From: Pseudomonadota bacterium
GTDB lineage: Bacteria; Bdellovibrionota; Bacteriovoracia; Bacteriovoracales; Bacteriovoracaceae
Assembly: GCA_027488375.1 (NCBI GenBank)
Contig: JAIYBW010000004.1
Location: 62,001-126,000 of the forward strand
DNA: 64,000 bases
Direction: 5' to 3'
The notes under the pieces were generated by a model that was given only the letters and a program-made list of their open reading frames with translations, made no database searches and was not told the origin of the DNA. Positions 8,511 to 16,171 of the stretch are shown here, one piece after another. How positions within the stretch are numbered: the first letter of the stretch is position 1; each line of letters opens with the position of its first letter. A program made the translations under genes and the position numbers.

Positions 8511-9854
8511 ATGGAAAATGATAAGTACTCACTCATTGATATTGAAACAACCGGAAGCTTCAAGCATGGTCAAAAAATAATTGAAATTGCGATTATTAAT
8601 ATTGATGGCAATAGAATTGTTGACGAGTTCACAACACTTGTTAATCCGGAAATAAGAATACCACAATTTATTACAAACTTAACTGGCATCACCAATGAAG
8701 AAGTTTTAAGAGCACCTCGTTTCTTTGAGGTCGCAAAAAAAATTATTGAAATGACAGAAGGAAGAGTCTTTTTGGCCCACAATGTATTCTTTGATTTTAA
8801 TTTTATCAAATATGAATTTAGTGAGCTCGGCTATTCATTTAATAGGTCTAAACTTTGCACTGTTCAATTGGCGAGAAAATTTTTACCAGGTTTTAAATCT
8901 TATTCTCTAGGGAAAATTTGTCATGATCTTGGGATTGAAAACTCTGCTCGGCACAGGGCCTTGGGTGATGCCTATGCAACATTTGAGTTATTTAAAGTAA
9001 TCAAAAGTAAGATGGATGACTCTGTGTCTGAATTAAGTGGAGAAAATAAAATTCCATTACCGCCAATGATGAGGCGTGAAGAATTTGAAAGCCTACCTCC
9101 AAAGGTCGGGGTTTATTATTTCTATGATGATGCAGGTCAAATGCTATATATCGGTAAAAGTAGGAATATAAAAAGGAGAGTGACTCAACATTTAAATCCA
9201 AATTTAAAAAAGAGAAAAGACATTCAATTAAAAAGTCTTATCGCCAAAGTTGAATTCGTACTCATTCCCAACGAACTCGCCGCACTTCTTTTTGAGTGTC
9301 ACGAGATTAAAAAGAATCGTCCAGCATTCAATAAAGCCTTGAAAAGGAGAAAGTTTCCTTATGGGCTAGAGCTTAAGAAAAATTCAACTGGAGTTTTCGA
9401 GATTATTTCAAAACACAATGATGGATCTTATCATCCTGCATTCCTGGTCAAAAGCAAGAGGATGGCTTTATTGAGAATAGATTCTCTCTACACGGGCCTG
9501 GTGGGTCCATTTTTAAATGAATTTGAAAGAAATGAAAAAATTGAGCTTCTTATCAAGAAGATAGGTCAAGAGAACTTTAATAAATTGATTGAAAAGATTT
9601 TTTATCAAAGAGTTCCTAGATTTAAAAATTTCTACATTTATTTTAATGCGAAAGACCCTAAGGACGGATTTATTAAAATTCTTGATGGTTCACCAGAAGA
9701 GATTCAAATAAATATTGAGGGAGAGTCTTCAATATTTAGACTAAATTCAGACCCTGAAATGGTTTCAATTTTGTATAGCTATATCAAATTAAAGAGCTGT
9801 CATTTGGTAGAAATTGCCCACAGAAATTCTTCAACTCCTGTGGGCGATTCATAA
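8511..9854 (+). CDS. DEDDh exonuclease fused to UvrC-like GIY-YIG nuclease
   Basis: A 447-residue two-nuclease fusion. Residues 7-165 form a DnaQ/epsilon-type 3'-5' exonuclease: D10 and E12 in LIDIETTG, HNVFFDFNF, and HRALGDAYATFELF with the histidine and last aspartate of the DEDDh class. Residues about 195-285 are a GIY-YIG domain as in UvrC and Cho: GVYYFYDDAGQMLYIGKS, a catalytic arginine helix NIKRRV, and the glutamate in ALLFECHEIKKNRPAFN. UvrC's (HhH)2 and UvrBC contacts are absent. Cho-like 3' incision in nucleotide excision repair with end trimming is a reasonable role. The gene abuts the convergent protease gene. Confidence 0.9.
   Translation: MENDKYSLIDIETTGSFKHGQKIIEIAIINIDGNRIVDEFTTLVNPEIRIPQFITNLTGITNEEVLRAPRFFEVAKKIIEMTEGRVFLAHNVFFDFNFIKYEFSELGYSFNRSKLCTVQLARKFLPGFKSYSLGKICHDLGIENSARHRALGDAYATFELFKVIKSKMDDSVSELSGENKIPLPPMMRREEFESLPPKVGVYYFYDDAGQMLYIGKSRNIKRRVTQHLNPNLKKRKDIQLKSLIAKVEFVLIPNELAALLFECHEIKKNRPAFNKALKRRKFPYGLELKKNSTGVFEIISKHNDGSYHPAFLVKSKRMALLRIDSLYTGLVGPFLNEFERNEKIELLIKKIGQENFNKLIEKIFYQRVPRFKNFYIYFNAKDPKDGFIKILDGSPEEIQINIEGESSIFRLNSDPEMVSILYSYIKLKSCHLVEIAHRNSSTPVGDS
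9816..9845. terminator. Possible bidirectional terminator hairpin
   Basis: GCCCACAG and CTGTGGGC form an 8-bp stem around 14 bases at the end of the exonuclease gene, ten bases before its convergent neighbour's stop codon. Neither side has a proper U-run, so termination would be weak or factor-assisted. Confidence 0.35.
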
Positions 9855-11693
9855 TTAAAGATATATCAATTTAAATTTTTGATTAAGATTCGTTGTGAGT
9901 TCTTGTGTTTGAGCAGAGATTTCATTCCGCTTCAGCCATTTTTCAATAAGTTCTTCATTATGATTAGAGCGATTAACTTTTTTTGTAAAAGGTTGATTGA
10001 TAAAAATTTTCCATTCTTTTATGACTTCATCAGCAAATGAGCTAATCAGAATTGAAAGTTTCTTATCCCCTTTCAGGGCCAAAAGGAGTTCAGACTCATC
10101 AGCGGCATTCAGTTCATAGCCGTCCTTTTTTATTGATTTAATCATGGCTTCATCGCAACCATCTGAATAGATGGGAGTACTAAATGCATCGTATGTCGCA
10201 TCAAGGATGATAAGTTTTGGGACAACACTTAAGCAGGCGAGGAATGCATTCCCCACCACCTGAGAGTCTTTTTCTAGAGCATTGGAGAAGAGAAAATATG
10301 CGCTAGATTCTCTAACTTTTAAATCCTTAGCAAAGGATTCATAAAGAGAAGAAAAATCTTCTCCATCATATTTTTTAAGTAGTTTTGATGTCACTGGTAG
10401 CTTATGGATGGCCTTCTTTACATAGTTCCTTACAACGCAGTCATCTTTGAAATTTTTAATCGCAGCACACTGTTTACGACTTTCATCAGCATCAAAATAG
10501 TCTAGGTATTGTTTTTTCCTAAGGATATTGAGTTCATTGAAAGCCTGAGCATAATTATCTTCAGGTAGATTGATAGAACTAAGTTCTACTTCATTTAAAT
10601 TTCTAAATCTTCTGGCAAGTGAACTTCGGCTAAATTCTTGTTCTATTTGATCTTCACATTTTTTTGAATCTTTTTCAGTAATACATTCACTAAAAAGTTT
10701 AAAATCTAAGGAATATTCTTCTTTCCCAGCATTTTGAGCTTCAATCCAATCTGAGACGAAATTTTCTTGCTGGGCCAGATTATTTCTATCGATTGATAAT
10801 TTTGCGTAAACTTCTTTTGGAAGGACCTGTTTAAGCTTTTGTAAAATGTAGTAGGCAGGAACCGCATGGTTTGTGACGTCATTTCCTAGTGAGAGTCCTG
10901 TAATGGAAGAATGAGCATAATTAATCCCAACAACATTTCCTTTATTGTCAAAAATAGGGGAACCAGATGATCCGCCTAAACTTGGTGCATAGAAATTTAT
11001 TTCATAAATTGAATCACTAAAGTGTTGAGCCGCTAATTCAGCACCATACTCTTTAATTTTATTCACATATTTAAATGTTTTGCCTTCGCTGCCTTGAACA
11101 CCTAAGTCGTAGGAATTCCCAATAAGGAAAATAGTCGAATCAGCTGCGGCCAATTTTGAACTGATTGAAAGTGGGGTCGTAAATTTACTTAAACTATCGC
11201 CCTCTTTCGTTTTATTCATTTCTATCAGACAGAAATCATGAGAGTCACAATACCAGACCTTTTTACAACTCACAGTCTTTTTTGGTTTAGTGGATAAATC
11301 TATCGAAAATTGACCGCAGGCTTTTTTTGAATTATCTGTATCAGCAACATGTTTATTAGTTAAAACTAAATCATCACCAACAAGAAAAGCACTACCGCGT
11401 CCAGTACCTGAACCCGTGGTTGCCGGGAATGATGATGACCCAAGTCTTCGGTAGAAAAGAAAGCGATCAAGAGTCAGTTTGCTTTTATTGCCTTCAGGTG
11501 TGATGTAGATGGTATTTCCAGATCGTTCATATTTAAATCCATCAACATTAACTGTGTTGCTACTTTGATCTACTGTTAAATTTTTATACAAGTAAAAGGG
11601 TTTTTGTTTGAGCTTCGAGGGGTTGATTCCGTCCACGCCGGCCAGTGTATTTAGGGAGATGGCCAATAAGGCTAGTAAAGATAAGTGTTTCAT
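9855..11693 (-). CDS. Large secreted trypsin-like serine protease
   Basis: A 612-residue exported protein: signal peptide at 1-18 (cut after LAG or nearby), a small N-terminal region, then a chymotrypsin-fold protease with H115 (VLTNKHV), D153 (CDSHDFCLIEM) and catalytic S243 (GGSSGSP). Cysteines 126, 143, 149 and 155 around the Asp suggest disulfides. Residues about 300-612 are a helical C-terminal extension with further cysteines and no known family. The protease at 34042-35019 shares the same cysteine pattern, so the two are paralogues. The SD GAGG lies in a hairpin (11695-11713). A periplasmic or secreted role in prey protein digestion is inferred. Confidence 0.88.
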   Translation of the reverse strand: MKHLSLLALLAISLNTLAGVDGINPSKLKQKPFYLYKNLTVDQSSNTVNVDGFKYERSGNTIYITPEGNKSKLTLDRFLFYRRLGSSSFPATTGSGTGRGSAFLVGDDLVLTNKHVADTDNSKKACGQFSIDLSTKPKKTVSCKKVWYCDSHDFCLIEMNKTKEGDSLSKFTTPLSISSKLAAADSTIFLIGNSYDLGVQGSEGKTFKYVNKIKEYGAELAAQHFSDSIYEINFYAPSLGGSSGSPIFDNKGNVVGINYAHSSITGLSLGNDVTNHAVPAYYILQKLKQVLPKEVYAKLSIDRNNLAQQENFVSDWIEAQNAGKEEYSLDFKLFSECITEKDSKKCEDQIEQEFSRSSLARRFRNLNEVELSSINLPEDNYAQAFNELNILRKKQYLDYFDADESRKQCAAIKNFKDDCVVRNYVKKAIHKLPVTSKLLKKYDGEDFSSLYESFAKDLKVRESSAYFLFSNALEKDSQVVGNAFLACLSVVPKLIILDATYDAFSTPIYSDGCDEAMIKSIKKDGYELNAADESELLLALKGDKKLSILISSFADEVIKEWKIFINQPFTKKVNRSNHNEELIEKWLKRNEISAQTQELTTNLNQKFKLIYL

Positions 11694-11694
11694 A

Positions 11695-11713
11695 AAACCT
11701 CGCTTTGAGGTTT
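11695..11713 (-). promoter_or_regulatory. Hairpin covering the Shine-Dalgarno of the large protease
   Basis: On the minus-strand mRNA, AAACCTC pairs perfectly with GAGGTTT around a five-base loop. The second arm contains GAGG, the only plausible ribosome binding site, four bases before the ATG at 11693. The fold would block translation until opened by temperature, a protein or an upstream ribosome. Confidence 0.5.
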
Positions 11714-11742
11714 ATGGAGCAAGCTATATGCCAAGGGTTGGT

Positions 11743-11770
11743 CTGCACGATAAGAAAGATTATCGTGCAG
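11743..11770 (-). promoter_or_regulatory. Perfect 11-bp hairpin upstream of the large protease
   Basis: CTGCACGATAA and TTATCGTGCAG enclose the six bases GAAAGA (plus-strand reading). The stem lies nine bases after the stop of the 67-residue gene and 50 bases before the protease start. There is no U-run on either strand, so it may be a processing or stability element, or a factor-assisted terminator. Confidence 0.5.
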
Positions 11771-11779
11771 AAGATCTAG

Positions 11780-11983
11780 TTAGCCTTCTAGGTGAACTCG
11801 ACGTAGAAACTCATCTCGGCTAATTTTCCCATCTTTGATTGAGATCTGGCAAACGGCCATAGCCTTTTCGTAGGTCGTTCTTTTGTCGGCCGGTACTAAA
11901 GTTAAATCAATGTGTTTTTGGTCAATTGTTCCAGTGTATTTAACTGCATTTCTTACGAGGTCAATGGCCTGATCAAGATTCAT
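11780..11983 (-). CDS. Small hypothetical protein (67 aa)
   Basis: The frame is open from a TTG at 12001, but ATG at 11983 follows GGACAGGAGC, a good ribosome binding site, giving 67 residues that begin MNLDQAIDLVRNAV. It is small, soluble and predicted helical, with one cysteine; it ends in a basic-acidic helix DEFLRRVHLEG. No signal peptide and no family known to me. It lies 90 bases downstream of another tiny gene (77 aa) on the same strand and upstream of the large protease, so the three may form a transcription unit interrupted by the 11743-11770 hairpin. Confidence 0.65.
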   Translation of the reverse strand: MNLDQAIDLVRNAVKYTGTIDQKHIDLTLVPADKRTTYEKAMAVCQISIKDGKISRDEFLRRVHLEG

Positions 11984-12072
11984 CAATAAGCTCCTGTCCA
12001 AGAGTTTCTAAAAAATAATTAAAACTAATAATAATGAAACTCTTGGACCAAATCAAGGAGACCCAGGATCCT

Positions 12073-12306
12073 CTAAGCCGCTAATGCTGATGATGGCATG
12101 GCCATGTCAATAAGATGGCTGATGGTTTCTTCATCAAGACCGTCATACTTGGCAGCTTTGTAGATAAGCTTTAGTTTCATGTTCAGCATTCCAAGGTCAA
12201 TCCGGGTTTTGTGATCAGTCTCACATTCTAAAATGGCTTCTCTGATAAGTTCTTGGTACTGGGCCAGTAAACCTTCATGAAATTGGTTCGAGCTATTAAC
12301 GTTCAA
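12073..12306 (-). CDS. Small hypothetical protein (77 aa), TTG start
   Basis: A 77-residue acidic helical protein with no family I can name. The start is TTG at 12306, six bases after a perfect AGGAGG, which makes the unusual start credible; the next Met codons are deep in the protein. The core RIDLGMLNMKLKLIYKAAKYDGLDEETISHLIDMA looks like two or three amphipathic helices, and the end is alanine-rich. It is followed on the same strand by the 67-residue gene. The two could be a pair of small interacting proteins, but I see no toxin or antitoxin signature. Confidence 0.65.
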   Translation of the reverse strand: MNVNSSNQFHEGLLAQYQELIREAILECETDHKTRIDLGMLNMKLKLIYKAAKYDGLDEETISHLIDMAMPSSALAA

Positions 12307-12379
12307 CTGATGCCTCCTGGTAGGAAAAATCTAATGTTCAGATTCTAATTTATTTTGAAAAAAACAATACCTGATTTTA

Positions 12380-12399
12380 ACTGTTATTAGTAAAACAGT
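12380..12399. repeat. Short inverted repeat in the 12307-12491 gap
   Basis: ACTGTT and AACAGT are separated by eight bases in the divergent gap between the 77-residue gene and moxR. CTG to CAG spacing is 12 bases, not the 10 of an E. coli LexA box, so I do not call it SOS. The rest of this 185-base gap holds only the moxR promoter. Confidence 0.25.
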
Positions 12400-12457
12400 A
12401 AGTTGCCCAAGAATAGACCATTTTTATTGGATCCCTAAACTGTTGAAACGTTATTAA

Positions 12458-12485
12458 ATGACAATATTTTCTGGCATGTTAGTAT
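12458..12485 (+). promoter_or_regulatory. Promoter of the moxR operon, probably leaderless
   Basis: ATGACA (five of six with TTGACA), a 16-base spacer, then TAGTAT preceded by TG as an extended -10. The -10 ends six bases before the ATG at 12492, so transcription should start at or beside the A of the start codon. No Shine-Dalgarno is visible. Confidence 0.5.
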
Positions 12486-12491
12486 GTATTT

Positions 12492-13412
12492 ATGAATTCT
12501 GACCTTACTCATTTTCTAAATTCTGCAGATCAGTTTTTACCTGGTAACTCCTTGCAAATACGGCTGACTTTACTGGCCCTCGTCTTAAATAGAAACATCC
12601 TTATTGAGGATGTTCCAGGTATGGGCAAAACAACACTGGTCAAATTTTTCGCCAAGGCTTCAGGCCTAGATTTCAAGCGAATACAGTTCACCAGTGATCT
12701 CTTACCTTCAGATGTTTTAGGCATTTCGCTTTTTAATAAAGAAACAGAGAAGTTTATTTTTAGACCTGGCCCTGTTTTTGCCGAACTCATCCTGGCCGAT
12801 GAACTTAATCGTGCTAGTCCAAAAACCCAAAGCGCCTTATTGCAGGCGATGGAAGAAAAATTAGTCACTGTTGATGGTGAAACTTTCAATCTCCCTGCTC
12901 GATTTTGCTTAATTGCCACTCAGAATCCAAGAGGACAGTTTGGTACATATCCTTTGCCAGAGTCGCAACTTGATCGTTTTCTTTTTAAAATTTCTATGGG
13001 GCATCTCAACCGCGAAGAAGAAATTTCTTTGTTGTCTTCTGGGAGTAGATTAACTCAAGTTGATCAGTTGCCAGTTATTTTTGAAAAATCTGTGCTTGAT
13101 ACTTGGCAGAATCAAATTAATAAAATCGAGGCAAGTCCTGTTCTTTTATCTTATATAGCTGATCTTCTTGCAGAAACGAGAAAACTTGAGGAGCAGGCCG
13201 GTCTAAGTCCACGTGCGGGGCTTGATCTTTTAAGTGCAACTAAAGGATGGGCGTGGTTAAATAACAGAACTTTTTCAATTCCTGATGATGTCCAATATGT
13301 ATTCCCTTTTGTTGCTGGCCATAGAATTTTTTCACATCAATCCCTAAGTTCTTCTCAGGAGAACTCTCGCTGTCATGAAATTCTAAAAAAAGTTAACTTC
13401 ATAAAAAAATGA
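12492..13412 (+). CDS. MoxR-family AAA+ ATPase
   Basis: A 306-residue AAA+ ATPase of the MoxR branch, chaperones that assemble or activate partner proteins carrying VWA domains. Walker A is in DVPGMGKTTLVK (GMGKTT), Walker B is LADELNRASPKTQSALLQAMEE, and sensor 1 is ATQNPRGQFGTYPLPESQLDRFLF, all as in MoxR. The C-terminal lid domain has SPRAGLDLL. It overlaps the DUF58 gene by four bases, the usual gene order. The mRNA is probably leaderless (promoter at 12458-12485). Confidence 0.95.
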   Translation: MNSDLTHFLNSADQFLPGNSLQIRLTLLALVLNRNILIEDVPGMGKTTLVKFFAKASGLDFKRIQFTSDLLPSDVLGISLFNKETEKFIFRPGPVFAELILADELNRASPKTQSALLQAMEEKLVTVDGETFNLPARFCLIATQNPRGQFGTYPLPESQLDRFLFKISMGHLNREEEISLLSSGSRLTQVDQLPVIFEKSVLDTWQNQINKIEASPVLLSYIADLLAETRKLEEQAGLSPRAGLDLLSATKGWAWLNNRTFSIPDDVQYVFPFVAGHRIFSHQSLSSSQENSRCHEILKKVNFIKK

Positions 13413-14305
13413 AAAAATTTATAAGAGCACAATTTCGTAAGAAATCTCGTGTCTATATTATGCCCACGAAAATGGGTGGATATTTCAATGGGCTATTGTT
13501 TCTCATGTTTTTACTGGCCGTTGGTTACAGCAATAACCTGCTGCTGATTTTTACTTTATTTCTGTTTGGATTTAATCTGATTTGGCTTATTCAATCCCAT
13601 TTTCACCTTTATCACTTGAAATTTGCAGATATCTCTATTGAGACTGGGCATGCTAATCATCCACTTAGAGTAAAGATTAGCTGGAAAAATACACCTGAAG
13701 GTCCGCTGGAATGGAAATTTTCTCTTGAATCCATTAAGGATGATTTTTATTTAAGTTCTTTGGGAGAAAATTCCTATTCCTCCCAAGCCGAATTTTATAT
13801 TTCTCAACGAGGTCTTCATAAGTGGCGTTATTTAAGGGTCTCAACTGATAGGCCCTTTGGACTTTATAAAACTTGGATTTTTCATCCACTTAACCTAGAA
13901 ACGATAGTCTTCCCTCCCCTGCTCACCTCTATTTATATTGATTTGAAAAGTCAGGTAATAGGGGGGGAGGAGGAGACAGCCTTTAAGGGAACTGAAGATT
14001 TTAGGTCACTTTCTCCTTATGATCAGATTGAGTCAAAGAAGATTAGCTGGAAACATTATGCTCGGACCGGAGATTTATATATTAAAGAAGGTTATAGGCC
14101 TTTAACCTCAGTTCTTGATTTGAAATTTGATCCTGAGCTTTTTACCAGAGAAAAGGATTATTATTTATCTTGGCTTGCCACTCAGATGGTTGAATCTTAT
14201 CGACTTGGAATCCCATTTTCATTTGAATTTGGAGAAAAAAAATATTTAGCAAGCACTGATGTCCTCCATTTAAATCAATGCTTGAGAGATCTTGCTTTAT
14301 GCTAA
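13409..14305 (+). CDS. DUF58 membrane-anchored protein, MoxR partner
   Basis: A 298-residue protein: two adjacent hydrophobic segments near the N-terminus (about 25-65), a beta-rich middle, then the DUF58 signature in EETAFKGTEDFRSLSPYDQIESKKISWKHYARTGDL. The characteristic R-x-Y.xGD-x3-I-xW-x2-A-R pattern is present with D/K substitutions. DUF58 proteins resemble VWA domains and pair with MoxR. It starts inside the moxR stop and overlaps the transglutaminase gene by seven bases. Confidence 0.88.
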   Translation: MKKFIRAQFRKKSRVYIMPTKMGGYFNGLLFLMFLLAVGYSNNLLLIFTLFLFGFNLIWLIQSHFHLYHLKFADISIETGHANHPLRVKISWKNTPEGPLEWKFSLESIKDDFYLSSLGENSYSSQAEFYISQRGLHKWRYLRVSTDRPFGLYKTWIFHPLNLETIVFPPLLTSIYIDLKSQVIGGEEETAFKGTEDFRSLSPYDQIESKKISWKHYARTGDLYIKEGYRPLTSVLDLKFDPELFTREKDYYLSWLATQMVESYRLGIPFSFEFGEKKYLASTDVLHLNQCLRDLALC

Positions 14306-16167
14306 GAAAACTAAATTTAAGTGTCGATCACAAGCAGGCCATCATTTTAATCGTTTTCTCGATTTTACTTTTTGAAACACTTACTGTGCCTACGGTTTTA
14401 TTTGTTATCACTTGTGGCATCTTTATTTTCAAAGGTTTAAATCCTGGTGTGATTTTTAGGCACTTAACGGCCCTAGGTCTTTTTGCAGTCTACTGGTTTA
14501 CGTATGGTAAAATAATAGATCCTGAGGTTGGTTTAAATTTTTTAACATCAATTGTTGTTTTAAAGTTACTTGAAAAAGAATCATTGCGTGATCGATATAT
14601 GATTTTTTTTGGAATCATGCTTTTAGTTTCTGCAGGAGCCTTATTTCAGAAAAGTCTAACATATGTTCTTTTTTTCACTCTAAGCTTTTACGTTCTTGTT
14701 CAAGATTTTTATATTGATCTTGGATTACCGGCCAAATTCAAAAATATATTAAAGCTTATTTTATGGATTCTCCCTTTCACCATTTTACTTTTTGTTTTTG
14801 TACCAAGAATATTATCTCCCTTTCAAATTAAAAAAGATTCAGTTCAATTAGGAGAGATCGGATATACACCCGATGTTAATATTTCATCCGTAGAATCTCT
14901 CTCAGGCAATGATCAGGTGGTTTTTCAGGCCAATATTTCGGGTCTATCTGAGGGGAAACAATTTTATTGGCGAGGGAACACTGTTTCATCAACTGATGGG
15001 TGGAACTGGTTTACTTCTAGTACAGACCAAAATATTCCTAGTTTTTCAAAAAGAGAAAAAGAAATAAAAAATTTAATCTCTCAAAAAATACGAGTTTTTG
15101 GGACACAAGATTACTTTTTTTCTCTCGATTTTCCCTTTCTCCTTATAACTCCATCAGGAGAGTCAGAATTCTTGGATGGTCGAGGATTCAAGCAAATGAC
15201 CTGGCAAAAATTTCAGCGGTATGAAGTTTTAAGCTTTGAGGAAGATTTCAAAAAAAGCAATACTGTAGCAAATCAAAATCGTCTTTTACGCTATGGTGTG
15301 AATCCACGGGATGCACGTTGGATTGAAGAAAATTTTAAATCAAAAAGTTTTGACCCCCTTATTTCTGAAATTAAAAAATATTTTAGTGTTCATAATTTCT
15401 CTTACTCTTTATCTCCTGGAAAAGTTGAAACATTCTCTTCATTCATGTCTCAAAAGAAGGTTGGGTTTTGTTCTCACTATGCATCGGCTGTAGGACTTAT
15501 TCTTAGAGCGAAAGGATTTAAGACAAGACTTGTTTCCGGTTTTTTAGGTGCCGGATATAATGAATATGGAGATTTTTATCAAATTACTCAAAATGATGCT
15601 CATGCCTGGGTCGAGGTCTGGGACAAAAACAGCTGGAGACGAATCGATCCTACAGACTGGATTGCTCCAGAGAGGATTAAGTTAGGAGGAGAGGCTTTTG
15701 TTCAGATGAATTCTAATCAGGGAGTTTCATCTCTTAGATTTTTAAGACCTTATCTTGCGCCACTTGATGAGGTTAAGAAATGGCTTCATCATATCGACTA
15801 TAAATTCTATAGTCTTTTAGAGGGGATGGATTATGAAGGTCAGAAGAATTTTTTTGAAAAATTTAAAATAAAAAAAGATTGGATTTTTACAATAATCCCT
15901 CTCCTCATGATCTTGTTTGCATTACTTTATGCTGCTCATCTTTTTAGAAAAGTTGTTTTTCGCTCCCCTATTGAACGTTTATGGCTAGTTTTTTATCAAA
16001 AGATGAGTCGTAAAGGTGTAGAGTTAGAGTTTCAATCAATTGAAGATATTCAAGCAAGAATTAAAAGTGAGGATTCTGAAATTCAAAATATTTTTAATGA
16101 TCTCATACTCGTAACATTTTCACACAAACAAATTGCAGATCTAAAAAAGAGAATTGAAAGGATATAG
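14299..16167 (+). CDS. TgpA-like membrane transglutaminase
   Basis: The frame opens at an ATG at 14278, but ATG at 14299 follows GAGAGATC and gives a better N-terminus (MLRKLNLSVD), 622 residues. About six hydrophobic segments fill the first 170 residues (DUF3488/TgpA-N-like). A periplasmic transglutaminase-like domain follows, with Cys in KVGFCSHYASAVGLILRAKG, His in DAHAWVEVWD and Asp in RIDPTDW. A further transmembrane segment near 555-575 is followed by a short cytosolic tail. TgpA of Pseudomonas is essential for growth; its substrate is unknown. MoxR, DUF58 and TgpA in this order form a conserved unit. Confidence 0.9.
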   Translation: MLRKLNLSVDHKQAIILIVFSILLFETLTVPTVLFVITCGIFIFKGLNPGVIFRHLTALGLFAVYWFTYGKIIDPEVGLNFLTSIVVLKLLEKESLRDRYMIFFGIMLLVSAGALFQKSLTYVLFFTLSFYVLVQDFYIDLGLPAKFKNILKLILWILPFTILLFVFVPRILSPFQIKKDSVQLGEIGYTPDVNISSVESLSGNDQVVFQANISGLSEGKQFYWRGNTVSSTDGWNWFTSSTDQNIPSFSKREKEIKNLISQKIRVFGTQDYFFSLDFPFLLITPSGESEFLDGRGFKQMTWQKFQRYEVLSFEEDFKKSNTVANQNRLLRYGVNPRDARWIEENFKSKSFDPLISEIKKYFSVHNFSYSLSPGKVETFSSFMSQKKVGFCSHYASAVGLILRAKGFKTRLVSGFLGAGYNEYGDFYQITQNDAHAWVEVWDKNSWRRIDPTDWIAPERIKLGGEAFVQMNSNQGVSSLRFLRPYLAPLDEVKKWLHHIDYKFYSLLEGMDYEGQKNFFEKFKIKKDWIFTIIPLLMILFALLYAAHLFRKVVFRSPIERLWLVFYQKMSRKGVELEFQSIEDIQARIKSEDSEIQNIFNDLILVTFSHKQIADLKKRIERI

Positions 16168-16171
16168 GATA

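Noticed and set aside
12380..12399. LexA-like SOS box
   Set aside because: CTG and CAG are 12 bases apart instead of 10, and no SOS gene adjoins.
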